DNA from: Pseudomonas fluorescens
GTDB lineage: Bacteria; Pseudomonadota; Gammaproteobacteria; Pseudomonadales; Pseudomonadaceae
Direction of reading: 5' to 3'
Assembly: GCF_902497745.1 (NCBI RefSeq)
Contig: NZ_CABVHJ010000009.1
Coordinates: 62,001-126,000 of the forward strand
Length of the DNA: 64,000 bases
Part shown: positions 1 to 9,102 of the stretch, in pieces
Layout: each line of letters starts with the position of its first letter
Numbering within the stretch: position 1 is the stretch's first letter
Notes under the pieces: generated by a model
What the model was told of the DNA's origin: nothing
What the model saw: only the letters and a program-made list of their open reading frames with translations
Database searches by the model: none
Made by a program: the position numbers and the translations under genes

Positions 1-1
1 G

Positions 2-424
2 TTTAAAGCTTCGTCGGGCAATGCACGCGAACCAGACTCGACCGAAGAGGCAACCCCGACCTTGGTCGAGGGCGTCAAAGTGTCGCTGTCCGGTGCATCG
101 ATTGAAAAGTCCGCCAGTGTCGGTGGCGAAAACAGCGACATCGAAGACAGCGGATTGCCGGAAAACATCCAGCAATTGCTGAAGATGATCCGCAAGTTGC
201 AAAAACAGATTGCCGAGAAAAAGGCGCTTATCGAAGCGGTCATGGCCGATAAGCGCCTTTCCAACGAAGAAAAGATCAACAAGGTTGCCGCTCTGCGCGG
301 TGCTATCGCCGCGTTGAATACAGGTTTGATCACGGCCAATCTGGCTTTGTCCAAAGTGGTCGGGCAGTCGGGTCTGACCGCGGATAAGAACTTTGAAGTC
401 GGTTCGCTGCTGATGAAAAACTAG
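2..424 (+). CDS. hypothetical protein, 3' part (5' end outside window)
   Basis: The frame is open from the first base of the window to a TAG at 422-424, so the real start lies upstream. The visible part is hydrophilic. Its middle is a charged, probably helical or coiled-coil stretch (LLKMIRKLQKQIAEKKALI), followed by an Ala/Leu-rich helix and the C-terminus SLLMKN. There is no signal peptide, membrane segment or motif I recognise. The gene converges on hemN, and the two stop codons share the palindrome CTAG at 421-424. I do not recognise the family and assign no function. Confidence 0.6.
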   Translation, partial: FKASSGNAREPDSTEEATPTLVEGVKVSLSGASIEKSASVGGENSDIEDSGLPENIQQLLKMIRKLQKQIAEKKALIEAVMADKRLSNEEKINKVAALRGAIAALNTGLITANLALSKVVGQSGLTADKNFEVGSLLMKN

Positions 425-1803
425 ATCACCCGCGAAAAACGCTGGCGGTTCTGCTGTTCCAGATACGCATCGAACACCATGCACACCGAGCGCACCAGCA
501 GACGCCCCGCCGGCAACACGGCGATCCGCTCGCGATCCAGCTCAATCAGGCCATCGCTGGCCATGCCTTGTAGCTGCGGCCACAGCGCGCCGAAGTAACC
601 CTGAAAATCGATGTTGAACTGCTGCTCGATCTCGGCGAATTCCAGACTGAAGTTGCAGATCAGTTGCTGGATCACCGCGCGGCGCAAGCGATCATCGGCG
701 TTGCACACCAAGCCACGGCTGGTCGCCAGTTGCGCGGCGGCAAGGGTGTTCTGGTATTCGTTGAGATCGCTGCTGTTCTGGCAATACAGGTCGCCGATCT
801 GGCTGATGGCCGACACCCCCAGACCAATCAGATCGCAGTGACCGTGCGTGGTGTAACCCTGGAAGTTGCGTTGCAGGGTCTGCTCTTCCTGAGCAATCGC
901 CAGCTCATCGTCGGGCAGGGCGAAGTGATCCATGCCGATGTAACGATAGCCCGCGGCGGTCAGTTGTTCGATGGTGCGTTCGAGCATTTCCAGTTTCTGC
1001 GCAGGCGCCGGCAACTCATTGCCATTGATCCGCCGCTGCGGCATGAAGCGCTCCGGCAGGTGCGCATAGTTGAACACCGAGAGCCGGTCCGGTTGCAGGC
1101 TGATGACTTCCTCGACCGTACGAGCGAAGTTTTCCGGGGTCTGCTTGGGTAAGCCGTAGATCAAATCGATATTGATCGAGCGGAACTGCAGGGTGCGCGC
1201 GGCATCGATGACCGCGCGGGTTTCTTCCAGGCTTTGCAGGCGATTGACCGCGCGCTGTACCGCCGGATCGAGGTCTTGCAGGCCAATGCTGACACGGTTG
1301 AAGCCCAGTTCACGCAGCAGGCCCATGGTCGACCAGTCGGCTTCGCGCGGGTCGATCTCGATGCCGTAATCGCCGGAGTCATCCTCCAGCAGATTGAAAT
1401 GCTTGCGCAGGTGCGCCATCAACTGACGCAGTTCGTCGTGGCTGAGAAAGGTCGGCGTGCCGCCGCCAAAGTGCAGTTGCTCGACTTTTTGCGCGGGGTC
1501 GAGGTGGCAGGCAATCAACTGGATCTCCTGCTCCAGCCGTTGTAGATATGGCGCCGCGCGACCTCGGTCCTTGGTGATGACCTTGTTGCAGGCGCAGTAG
1601 TAGCAAATGTTCGCGCAAAACGGCACATGCACGTACAGCGACAACGGGCGCAGGGCTTTGCGGCTGTCGCGCAGGGCATGGAACAGGTCGAAGGTGCCGA
1701 CCTGACCGTGAAATTGCACGGCCGTCGGATAGGAGGTGTAGCGCGGCCCCGCCAGGTCATAGCGGCGGATCAGATCAGAGTCCCAACGAATGGCGTCGAG
1801 CAT
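421..1803 (-). CDS. hemN: oxygen-independent coproporphyrinogen III oxidase
   Basis: This radical-SAM enzyme decarboxylates coproporphyrinogen III to protoporphyrinogen IX without oxygen, in cytosolic haem synthesis. The 460-residue length is normal for HemN. The CxxxCxxC cluster motif is present as CANICYYCAC about 65-75 residues from the start. It is preceded by the typical N-terminal RYTSYPTA segment and followed by the SAM-binding HFGGGTPTFL. The ATG at 1803 gives the conserved N-terminus. A perfect ANR/FNR palindrome lies about 70 bp upstream, which fits low-oxygen induction. The place next to the cbb3 oxidase genes matches other Pseudomonas genomes (established gene order) and makes sense because the oxidase needs haem. 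Confidence 0.95.
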   Translation of the reverse strand: MLDAIRWDSDLIRRYDLAGPRYTSYPTAVQFHGQVGTFDLFHALRDSRKALRPLSLYVHVPFCANICYYCACNKVITKDRGRAAPYLQRLEQEIQLIACHLDPAQKVEQLHFGGGTPTFLSHDELRQLMAHLRKHFNLLEDDSGDYGIEIDPREADWSTMGLLRELGFNRVSIGLQDLDPAVQRAVNRLQSLEETRAVIDAARTLQFRSINIDLIYGLPKQTPENFARTVEEVISLQPDRLSVFNYAHLPERFMPQRRINGNELPAPAQKLEMLERTIEQLTAAGYRYIGMDHFALPDDELAIAQEEQTLQRNFQGYTTHGHCDLIGLGVSAISQIGDLYCQNSSDLNEYQNTLAAAQLATSRGLVCNADDRLRRAVIQQLICNFSLEFAEIEQQFNIDFQGYFGALWPQLQGMASDGLIELDRERIAVLPAGRLLVRSVCMVFDAYLEQQNRQRFSRVI

Positions 1804-1867
1804 GCGGGCGTTCCCCCGGATAGGCTGGCAGTGTGGGCGAGTCTATCGGGGGGCGGCGAAGGGCCTC

Positions 1868-1881
1868 TTGATTTGCATCAA
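1868..1881. promoter_or_regulatory. ANR (FNR-type) binding site upstream of hemN
   Basis: The sequence is TTGAT-TTGC-ATCAA, a perfect match to the FNR/ANR consensus TTGAT-N4-ATCAA. Its centre is about 71 bp upstream of the hemN start codon on the minus strand. That position suits activation of hemN under oxygen limitation. Confidence 0.85.
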
Positions 1882-1907
1882 CGGGGAGGAGGTGTGTTGA
1901 TCATGCA

Positions 1908-1992
1908 GGCCTCTTCGCGAGCAAGCTCGCTCCCACAAGGGATTTGTGTACCACCACCGATCCAGTGTGGGAGCAAGCTTGCTCGCGAAGGC
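1908..1992. repeat. REP doublet (REPIN-like)
   Basis: Two inverted copies of the Pseudomonas REP core (GCGAGCAAGCTCGCTCCCACA and its reverse complement) flank about 40 bp. The doublet lies between hemN and the TauE/SafE-like gene. The same core recurs at about 19.54, 20.51, 24.09, 30.41, 31.75 and 33.87 kb. Confidence 0.85.
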
Positions 1993-2004
1993 CGCGCCGC
2001 CGAT

Positions 2005-2688
2005 TTAATGGCCCATCAACCAATGCTGATGCGGACCAGGCAGGGTCCAGATGCCGAACAGAATCACCAGCAAACCACCGGCCATGCGCACGCTGCGTTT
2101 GCGCAAAATGGCGGTGACGCGTTCTGCCGCAAGCCCCGTGGCGAGCAATACCGGCCAGGTACCGAGGCCAAACGCAAGCATCAACAACGCGCTGTCCAGT
2201 GCATTGCCCTGACTCGCCGACCACAACAACGTGCTGTAAACCAGCCCACAGGGTAGCCAGCCCCACAATGCGCCAAGCAATAGCGCACGAGGCAGACTCG
2301 ACACCGGCAACAAGCGATTGGCGACCGGCTGAATGTAGCGCCACAAACCGCGTCCGAGACTTTCAATGTGCGTCAGCCCGCTCCACCAGCCGGCCAGATA
2401 CAAACCCATGGCAATCAGCAACAACCCGGCCAACACACGCATGAACAGCGCCGCCGGACTGTTCGCCACCGCCCACCCCGCGAGCCCGATCAGCAAGCCC
2501 GCCGTGGCATAACTGAGAATCCGCCCAAGGTTATACGCCAGCAGCAAACGAAAGCGCCGACTGCGCTGTTCCTTGGGGATCGCCAGGGTCAGCGCGCCCA
2601 TCAAGCCGCCGCACATGCCCAGGCAGTGGCCGCCGCCGAGCAGGCCGAGGATCAATGCAGACACCAACAGGGGCGCCAGTTCAAGCAT
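2005..2688 (-). CDS. TauE/SafE-family (COG2836-type) membrane protein of the cbb3 assembly cluster
   Basis: A polytopic membrane protein of 227 residues. The N-terminus GLLGGGHCLGMCGGLMGAL is typical of the COG2836 branch of sulfite-exporter-like proteins, and a second conserved piece, WGWLPCGLVYS, sits in the middle. Five to six hydrophobic segments are visible. The ATG at 2688 overlaps the end of ccoS, so the two are translationally linked. Members of this branch next to fix/cco genes are thought to help cytochrome oxidase or copper maturation. The Cys/His/Met content of the first helix would suit metal handling, but the exact role here is inference. Confidence 0.85.
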   Translation of the reverse strand: MLELAPLLVSALILGLLGGGHCLGMCGGLMGALTLAIPKEQRSRRFRLLLAYNLGRILSYATAGLLIGLAGWAVANSPAALFMRVLAGLLLIAMGLYLAGWWSGLTHIESLGRGLWRYIQPVANRLLPVSSLPRALLLGALWGWLPCGLVYSTLLWSASQGNALDSALLMLAFGLGTWPVLLATGLAAERVTAILRKRSVRMAGGLLVILFGIWTLPGPHQHWLMGH

Positions 2689-2893
2689 GGGGTGGGGCCT
2701 TGTCGTCCGGTTTGTTGGGGTTGGCTTCATCCACGGCGGCGGTGTGGTTCGGATCCTGATCATCGAACAGGATGCTGTGAGCCGGGCCGTCAAGGTCGTC
2801 GTACTGACCGCTGTCCACCGCCCAGAAGAAGATGTAAACGGCGATGGCCACGATCAGCAGGGCGGCCGGGATCATCACGTAGAGAGCTGGCAT
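2681..2893 (-). CDS. ccoS: cbb3 oxidase maturation protein CcoS
   Basis: A 70-residue protein with a single N-terminal membrane helix (MIPAALLIVAIAVYIFFWAV) followed by the family signature SGQYDDLDGPAHSIL and an acidic, poorly conserved tail. CcoS/FixS is needed for insertion of haem and copper cofactors into CcoN (known for the family). It lies 22 bp downstream of ccoI and overlaps the next membrane-protein gene, so it is part of the ccoGHIS operon. Confidence 0.95.
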   Translation of the reverse strand: MPALYVMIPAALLIVAIAVYIFFWAVDSGQYDDLDGPAHSILFDDQDPNHTAAVDEANPNKPDDKAPPHA

Positions 2894-2915
2894 CTGTACT
2901 CCAGGCCCGCGCGGC

Positions 2916-5366
2916 TCAGGCCGGCAGCGGGCGGGTTTGCGAGCGGGTGCTGGCGGGCGGCGAACTCGGCAGGCGAGTCAGGCGCAGCGCGTTGAGCACC
3001 ACGGTCAACGAACTGATCGACATACCGACGGCGGCCCACACCGGAGTTATCCAGCCGAGGGCGGCGAACGGCAACATGAGGCCATTGTACAGCGCCGCCC
3101 ACAGCAGATTCTCGATGATTACCCGGCGGGTGCGCCGTGCGAGTGTGAAGGCTTGGACCAAGGCGTCGAGGCGGTTGGACAGCAGCACGGCATCGGCGCT
3201 GGTTTTTGCCAGATCGGTGGCCGAACCCATGGCCACGCTGATGTCCGCCGCTGCGAGTACTGGCACGTCATTGACGCCGTCGCCAAGCATCAACACCTTG
3301 CGACCTTCCTTGTGCAGTTGCTGCAACACTTGCAGTTTGTCGTCCGGGCGCAAGCCGCCACGGGCCTCGTCGATGCCCAATTCGGCGGCAACGCTGGCGA
3401 CCATCGGTGAGCTGTCGCCGGACAACAGCAATGTGCGCCAGCCGCGTGCCTTGCAGGCAGCGAGCAGGGCGGGGGCGTCGTCACGCAAGCGGTCGTCGAG
3501 GACGAACCATGCCAGCGGGCCGTTTTCGTCCGCGAGCAGCAGCCATTGGCCGGCCTCGTTCGGCATTGTCGGCACGGGCGCACCGCTGAGAGCACAGACA
3601 AACGCTGCCTGGCCAATGCGCAAACGCTGTCCATCGACCAAGCCTTCAAGGCCAAGCCCCGGGCTGCTGTGGACTTCTTCGGCGGCAAGCGGCGCGCGGC
3701 CGAACGCGCGGGCGATCGGGTGTTCCGAACGGTTTTCCAGCGCGGCGGCAAGGCTCAGGCATTGATCACTGTCGAGCGCCGCGAGTGGACGAATCGAGCG
3801 CAGCACCAGTCGACCTTCGGTAAGGGTGCCGGTTTTGTCGAAGATCACTGTGTCGATCTGATTCAAGCCTTCCAGCACATGGCCGCGAGTCAGCAGCAAA
3901 CCCAGTTTGTGCAAGGTGCCGGTGGCGGCCGTGAGCGCGGTCGGCGTCGCCAGCGACAGGGCGCACGGGCAGGTGGCGACGAGCATGGCGAGGACAATCC
4001 AGAACGCGCGCGACGAATCCAGTTGCCACCACAACAGACCGATGGCCGCTGCGGCGATCAGCGACAGCAGCAGGAACCATTGCGCGGCGCGGTCGGCGAT
4101 TTCCGCCAGTCGCGGTTTTTCCGCCTGGGCGCGGTCGAGCAGGCGGACGATGGCCGACAGACGCGTGTCCTGGCCCAGCGCCTGAACTTCCACGGTCAAC
4201 GCGCCTTCGACGTTGAGCGTACCGGCGGTGACCGTATCGCCTCGCGTGCGCGGTTGCGGCAGGTACTCGCCGGTGAGCAGCGATTCGTCGATGCTTGACT
4301 GGCCGTCAATGATTTTGCCGTCCGCTGGCAGGATGGAACCGGCTTGCACCAGAATCTGCTCGCCGAGACGCAGCTCGCTGAGCAGGATGCGTTCGCTCTG
4401 GCCGTTGTTGTCCAGCCGCAGACACGAGGCCGGCAATAGATTCACAAGTTGTGCCGTGGCGGCAGCGGTGCGCTCGCGGGCACGGCGTTCCAGATAACGC
4501 CCGGCAAGCAGGAACAGCGCAAACATGCCGACCGCATCGAAATACAACTCACCGACCCCGGTGATCGACGTCCAGATCCCGGCAATGTAGGCACTGCCGA
4601 TCGCCAGCGACACCGAAACATCCATGGTCAGGTGGCGCGTGCGCAGATCGCGCATCGCGCCTTTGAAGAAGGGCGCGCAGCTGTAGAACACAATCGGCGT
4701 CGTCAGGAATAGCGCCACCCAGCGCAGGATCGTGTGCAGTTCGGGGCTGAGGTCGATATTGAATTCCGGCCAGGTGGCCATGGTCGCCATCATTGCCTGA
4801 AACCACAGCAGACCGGCGACGCCGAGCTGGCGCAGGGCCAGGCGGTTTTCGCTGGCCAGTTGTTCGCTGGCGCGGTCGGCCTGATAGGGGTGGGCGGCGT
4901 AGCCGATGTGGCGCAGTTCGGCGAGGATCTGGCTCAGTGGCAGTTGCGCGTCGGCCCAACTCACGTGCAAGCGATGGTTGGACAGGTTCAGCCGCGCCTC
5001 GGCCACGGCGGGCAAAGTGCGCAAATGTTTCTCGATCAGCCAGCCGCAGGCGGCGCAACTGATGCCTTCCATCAACAGCGTGGTTTCGGCCAGTTCGCCT
5101 TGGTGGCGTACGAAGGGTTGCTGGACATCGGCGCGGTCATACAGCGCCAGTTCGTCGGTCAGTTGCACCGGCAGCGCTTCGGGGTTGGCTGAGGCTTCGC
5201 TGCGATGTTGGTAATAGCTTTCCAGACCGCCGGCGACGATGGCTTCGGCCACGGCCTGACAGCCCGGGCAGCAGAATTCGCGGGACTCCCCGAGTACGAC
5301 AGCGGTGAAGCGGCTGCCGGACGGGACGGGCAGGGCGCAGTGGTAGCAGGGTAGTGGGCTGGTCAT
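2916..5366 (-). CDS. ccoI: copper-exporting P1B-type ATPase of cbb3 biogenesis
   Basis: This 816-residue P-type ATPase of the CcoI/FixI/CtpA type moves Cu+ across the inner membrane for the CcoN binuclear centre. Visible parts, in order: a Cys-rich N-terminus (CYHC, CCPGC); a heavy-metal-associated domain with GISCAACGW; the translocation motif CPCALSLATP; the phosphorylation site DKTGTLTEG; and the hinge GDGVNDVPVL. The extra N-terminal cysteines are typical of FixI-like pumps and not of the detoxifying CopA. It sits upstream of ccoS and is separated from ccoH by about 190 bp of repeat DNA. Confidence 0.95.
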   Translation of the reverse strand: MTSPLPCYHCALPVPSGSRFTAVVLGESREFCCPGCQAVAEAIVAGGLESYYQHRSEASANPEALPVQLTDELALYDRADVQQPFVRHQGELAETTLLMEGISCAACGWLIEKHLRTLPAVAEARLNLSNHRLHVSWADAQLPLSQILAELRHIGYAAHPYQADRASEQLASENRLALRQLGVAGLLWFQAMMATMATWPEFNIDLSPELHTILRWVALFLTTPIVFYSCAPFFKGAMRDLRTRHLTMDVSVSLAIGSAYIAGIWTSITGVGELYFDAVGMFALFLLAGRYLERRARERTAAATAQLVNLLPASCLRLDNNGQSERILLSELRLGEQILVQAGSILPADGKIIDGQSSIDESLLTGEYLPQPRTRGDTVTAGTLNVEGALTVEVQALGQDTRLSAIVRLLDRAQAEKPRLAEIADRAAQWFLLLSLIAAAAIGLLWWQLDSSRAFWIVLAMLVATCPCALSLATPTALTAATGTLHKLGLLLTRGHVLEGLNQIDTVIFDKTGTLTEGRLVLRSIRPLAALDSDQCLSLAAALENRSEHPIARAFGRAPLAAEEVHSSPGLGLEGLVDGQRLRIGQAAFVCALSGAPVPTMPNEAGQWLLLADENGPLAWFVLDDRLRDDAPALLAACKARGWRTLLLSGDSSPMVASVAAELGIDEARGGLRPDDKLQVLQQLHKEGRKVLMLGDGVNDVPVLAAADISVAMGSATDLAKTSADAVLLSNRLDALVQAFTLARRTRRVIIENLLWAALYNGLMLPFAALGWITPVWAAVGMSISSLTVVLNALRLTRLPSSPPASTRSQTRPLPA

Positions 5367-5410
5367 GGCATCGTTGAGGGGGTAAGCCCTTGCATTGGGG
5401 TTGTCCGCTT

Positions 5411-5547
5411 GCCCTCACCCCAGCCCTCTCCCGGAGGGAGAGGGAGCCGATCGGTGTGAGCCTGGATTCTCACTGTCATACACAAAACGTGCAAACGCTC
5501 GAGATCAGTTCCCTCTCCTGGGGGAGAGGGCTAGGGTGAGGGGGCTT
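5411..5547. repeat. inverted pair of a second REP-like family
   Basis: Two inverted copies of a CCCTCACCC-N-AGCCCTCTCCC-type element, each with its own small hairpin, face each other between ccoH and ccoI. Related copies lie at 18.02-18.07 and 18.48-18.74 kb. The sequence differs from the GCGAGCAAGCTCGC family. Confidence 0.8.
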
Positions 5548-5557
5548 TTGAAGTTGT

Positions 5558-6097
5558 TTACTTCTTCAAGTCTTCGGCACCTTGCAGCGGTTCATCACCC
5601 AGCAGCAGATCCTTGTCATGGCTGACCAGTTCTTCTTCGAACATGCGCCACACATGGTCATCCTGACTGCCGAGCAATTCAACAAACCGGCGACCTTCAA
5701 CCTTGTCGCCCAACTGGCCGATGTAACGGCCGGTTTCGCTTTCGCTGCGGGTCAACACGATCTTGCGATCCTTCTCCGGCTGCGTCGGCGAGATCAAATT
5801 CAATTCCAGCGTCTTCGGCTGACTGTCACCGCTCAAGCGCAGATCGACCTCGCCAGTGACGCCATCAAGATGCACAGCAGCGCGCATCTTCAGATTTTGC
5901 GCCAACAATTCACGGTCCAGCGAACGGTTGATGCCTTTACCCGCCTCGTAGTAGTTGTCGTTGACCAGGTTGTCCGGATTGTTCACCGCGATGGTCACCA
6001 TCGACAGGGTCAGAGTCACCGAACAGGCCAGAATCCCGATGATGATCCATGGCCAGAGGTGCTTGTACCAGGGACTTGCGGCGTTTGCTGCGGGCAT
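5558..6097 (-). CDS. ccoH: cbb3 oxidase assembly protein CcoH (FixH family)
   Basis: The protein has one N-terminal membrane anchor (WPWIIIGILACSVTLTLSM) and a periplasmic domain of about 130 residues. The sequence VNDNYYEAGKGIN just after the membrane helix is the FixH signature. I chose the ATG at 6097 over an upstream TTG because GAGAGA lies 9 bases before it and it follows the ccoG stop by 11 bases. CcoH is a stable partner of cbb3 assembly intermediates (family knowledge). The tail is rich in acidic and Leu residues. Confidence 0.92.
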   Translation of the reverse strand: MPAANAASPWYKHLWPWIIIGILACSVTLTLSMVTIAVNNPDNLVNDNYYEAGKGINRSLDRELLAQNLKMRAAVHLDGVTGEVDLRLSGDSQPKTLELNLISPTQPEKDRKIVLTRSESETGRYIGQLGDKVEGRRFVELLGSQDDHVWRMFEEELVSHDKDLLLGDEPLQGAEDLKK

Positions 6098-6108
6098 GTT
6101 CAGTTCTC

Positions 6109-7527
6109 TCAACGGATTTGTGGGCCGATGAATCGGCTCTTGGCTTCAACGTGGATGCTGTCGTCATCGGCATCCTTGAGGATGAATTTCACCTCGTTGG
6201 TGCTCGACGGCAGTTGTTCCGGCGCGCTCGACAACTCGACCGGCATGCTGACGATGTCGCCGGCCGCGACCTTGATCTCGCGCTTGCCCTGCAGGCGCAG
6301 GTCCGGCAAACCGCTGGCTTCCAGCACGTAGGTGTGGTCGCGCTGATCCTTGTTCATGATTTTCAGGCTGTAAACGTTTTCGATCCGGCCTTCGGCGTTT
6401 TCGCGGTACAGCACACGGTCCTTGCTGACATCGAAACCGACCAGCGAGCGCATGAAGAACGCGGTCACCAGCAGGCTGATCATCGCTAGCAGCACCACGG
6501 CGTAACCGATCAGGCGTGGCCGCAGTTTATGGGTTTTCTGCCCGGACAGGTTGTGTTCGGTGGTGTAGCTGATCAGCCCGCGCGGGTAGTCCATTTTGTC
6601 CATGATGCTGTCGCAGGCGTCGATGCACGCGGCGCAGCCGATGCACTCGATCTGCAGGCCGTCGCGGATGTCGATGCCGGTCGGGCAGACCTGCACGCAC
6701 ATCGTGCAATCGATGCAATCGCCCAGGCCCTGGGCTTTGTAGTCAATACCTTTCTTGCGCGGGCCACGGCTTTCGCCGCGACGCGGGTCGTAAGAGACGA
6801 TCAGCGTGTCCTTGTCGAACATCACGCTCTGGAAGCGCGCATACGGACACATGTAGATGCACACCTGCTCGCGCAGCCAACCGGCGTTGCCGTAGGTGGC
6901 GAGGGTGAAGAAGCCCACCCAGAAGTACGACCAGCCATCGGCCTGGCCGGTGAAAAATTCGAAGACCAGTTCGCGGATCGGCGAGAAGTAGCCGACGAAG
7001 GTCATGCCGGTGACAAAACCGATCAACAGCCACATCGAGTGTTTGGCGGCTTTGCGCAGCAACTTGTTGGCGCTCATCGGCGCCTTGTCGAGCTTGATGC
7101 GCTGGTTACGGTCGCCTTCGGTGACCTTCTCGCACCACATGAAAATCCACGTCCAGACACTTTGCGGGCAGGTGTAGCCGCACCAGACGCGGCCGGCGTA
7201 CACCGTGATGAAGAACAGGCCGAACGCGGCAATGATCAACAAGCCCGAGAGCAGAATGAAATCCTGTGGCCAGAAGGTCGCGCCGAAGATGAAGAACTTG
7301 CGCTCAGGCAGGTTCCACCACACGGCCTGATGGCCGCCCCAGTTCAGCCACACCGTGCCGAAATACAACAGGAACAAGGCCGCACCGCCCATCATCCGCA
7401 GATTGCGGAACAGGCCGGTGAAAGCACGGGTGTAGATTTTTTCTCGAGAGGCGTAAAGATCAACGCTGTTATTCGCGTTTTTGCTCGGTGGTGTGACGTC
7501 GTGTACCGGAATCTGGTTGCTCATCAT
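6109..7527 (-). CDS. ccoG: cbb3 oxidase accessory protein CcoG (FixG/RdxA family)
   Basis: A polytopic ferredoxin-like membrane protein of 472 residues. It has N-terminal membrane helices, the pairs CGYTCP and CIYMCP, and two 4Fe-4S motifs (CIDCTMCVQVCPTG and CIGCAACIDACD). After one more helix comes a C-terminal periplasmic Ig-like domain. The family reduces Cu(II) to Cu(I) for oxidase assembly. The start was set at the ATG pair at 7527/7524, with GGGA just upstream; the longer frame to 7572 lacks conserved sequence. It is the first gene of the ccoG-H-I-S run. Confidence 0.94.
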   Translation of the reverse strand: MMSNQIPVHDVTPPSKNANNSVDLYASREKIYTRAFTGLFRNLRMMGGAALFLLYFGTVWLNWGGHQAVWWNLPERKFFIFGATFWPQDFILLSGLLIIAAFGLFFITVYAGRVWCGYTCPQSVWTWIFMWCEKVTEGDRNQRIKLDKAPMSANKLLRKAAKHSMWLLIGFVTGMTFVGYFSPIRELVFEFFTGQADGWSYFWVGFFTLATYGNAGWLREQVCIYMCPYARFQSVMFDKDTLIVSYDPRRGESRGPRKKGIDYKAQGLGDCIDCTMCVQVCPTGIDIRDGLQIECIGCAACIDACDSIMDKMDYPRGLISYTTEHNLSGQKTHKLRPRLIGYAVVLLAMISLLVTAFFMRSLVGFDVSKDRVLYRENAEGRIENVYSLKIMNKDQRDHTYVLEASGLPDLRLQGKREIKVAAGDIVSMPVELSSAPEQLPSSTNEVKFILKDADDDSIHVEAKSRFIGPQIR

Positions 7528-8060
7528 TGCATCCCACGGCAGTGGAAAAATGCCTTGGTCGATACGTGCCAACCAAGGTCAGAAAGGGGCGTTGCAGTGG
7601 CGCAATGATACGCCGGTCGCTCTGGCTCAAGGGTGCGACCTTTGGTCGCGTTGGGTAAAAAACCTGAATGGTGTAGCGAATGCAGTAAAGCCTGATGCAG
7701 GTCAATTGACTTGTTGAGTATGGACGGTTTTGGCGTAGCGGCTAATCCATTGTTGTTCGGAGGATCGGTTCGATGCGATTGCCACTGCAAGCCTTGAAAA
7801 ACCGGACTGAGTTGAGGGCGGCGAGCACGGACGATGTCATCTTCAGGTTTTCAAATGCAGAGTTGCCGAATGAATATTTCAAGGCGAAACTTCAAGCATT
7901 GCTTTTTGTATCAGACGTTGTTGTAAGTTTTTTTATTTCTGAAATATATCTACTTGATTGTTCTGGCTCGATGTTTTGATGTTTTCTGTTTTTTCTAATA
8001 AGTTCTGTTTTTGCAAAAAATTGTTCGCGTGTGATTGATTAAATTAAATGGAATTCAAGT
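7528..8060. other. intergenic region, no supported gene
   Basis: This 530-bp gap separates divergent ccoG and the metallophosphoesterase gene. Its right half is markedly AT-rich compared with the surroundings. A 68-codon frame (7773-7979, plus) is present but has no homology I recognise and no convincing ribosome binding site. I saw no ANR consensus ahead of ccoG. Confidence 0.5.
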
Positions 8061-9065
8061 ATGGCTTTCAATAAGTTTACAAGCGTTGTGCTGGGGGTTT
8101 GTTTATGGGCTTCGGTTGCCTCCGCTCAGGCGATAACGGGAACGCCGAAACACATGGTTTTTGCCTCGGATACTCAATATCCCTGGACCGACAAGACCGA
8201 TAGCCGGCATCCTGAATCCGACGCCGAATTCGATGTTCGTTCGAAATGGCTGGTTGATACTCAGCTTTCGAGCATTGCCGATTTCAGGCGGCAACATGGC
8301 TCGCAAGCCGAGGTGCCGTTGATGATTAATGGCGATATAACTGCCTTTGGTCATGGCTGGCAACGATCCTTTATGAAGGAGATGCTGAGCAAGCATTTCA
8401 AGGGTGAGTACTTGTACGGCTTGGGTAATCACGATTATGAAAATAATGTCGATGACTGTTTTACCAATAGCTGTGCGGCTGGAAGTATCGTCGACTTTAA
8501 AGAGCATCATGAAGGCAAGGTGGACAGCTTTGATCTGAACATCACTGACGGGTTTCTTGGTAAGACTTATTCTGGCAGCCTCGCTTATTCAAAAAAAATC
8601 GGCGAAGTTCACATGGTTCAACTTAATAACGAGCCGACGTATACCACCCGGATTTCTCACCCGTTGAACCCGACGACATTTGAAATCAACGATGCGCTGG
8701 ATTGGCTTGAGAAGGACCTCAGACTGGCCCGGGTCGGTGGTTACGCCATCATCATCAATATGCATAAACCGTTCAGCGACAAAGTTAACCCAGCGCAGAA
8801 TCAGCGTTTCCTTGACATGATCAGCAAATATCAAGTGACCGCCGTTTTTGCCGGCCATTTACATGAGGAAGGAGGTAATGCCTACTGGAAGGGGAAGGTG
8901 CCGATGTACCTGAGTGGCAGTACGTCTCAGCAAACTTATCTGATCGCCAGTTTTACCGAGGACCGCAAACAGTTGGAGGTCTATCTGGTGAAGGACAATC
9001 AGTGGCGCAATCGGACGCTGATCGAAACCACGCCGGTGCATTCGATCTTCGCCCGACGCCCATGA
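8061..9065 (+). CDS. secreted metallophosphoesterase (calcineurin-like)
   Basis: A 334-residue protein with a clear Sec signal peptide (cleavage probably after ASA at about residue 22). It carries the metallophosphatase metal-binding series in order: SDTQYPW, the GD of NGDIT, GNHDY, NMHKP and the GHxH-type GHLHEE. It is probably a periplasmic or secreted phosphoesterase of unknown substrate. Codon use and base composition are more AT-rich than in the cco genes on both sides, which suggests later acquisition. It is monocistronic, with a strong terminator just after the stop. Confidence 0.85.
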   Translation: MAFNKFTSVVLGVCLWASVASAQAITGTPKHMVFASDTQYPWTDKTDSRHPESDAEFDVRSKWLVDTQLSSIADFRRQHGSQAEVPLMINGDITAFGHGWQRSFMKEMLSKHFKGEYLYGLGNHDYENNVDDCFTNSCAAGSIVDFKEHHEGKVDSFDLNITDGFLGKTYSGSLAYSKKIGEVHMVQLNNEPTYTTRISHPLNPTTFEINDALDWLEKDLRLARVGGYAIIINMHKPFSDKVNPAQNQRFLDMISKYQVTAVFAGHLHEEGGNAYWKGKVPMYLSGSTSQQTYLIASFTEDRKQLEVYLVKDNQWRNRTLIETTPVHSIFARRP

Positions 9066-9098
9066 AAAAGCCCCGTCAGTGATCTGGCGGGGCTTTTT
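9066..9098 (+). terminator. rho-independent terminator after the metallophosphoesterase gene
   Basis: A GCCCCG...CGGGGC hairpin is flanked by AAAAA on the left and TTTTT on the right, so it can act in both directions. It also lies just beyond the end of the convergent toxin gene. Confidence 0.9.
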
Positions 9099-9102
9099 AT
9101 GA

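Noticed and set aside
7773..7979. 68-codon plus-strand frame before the metallophosphoesterase
   Set aside because: No homology I recognise, poor initiation signal, and it lies in AT-rich DNA where such frames are expected by chance.
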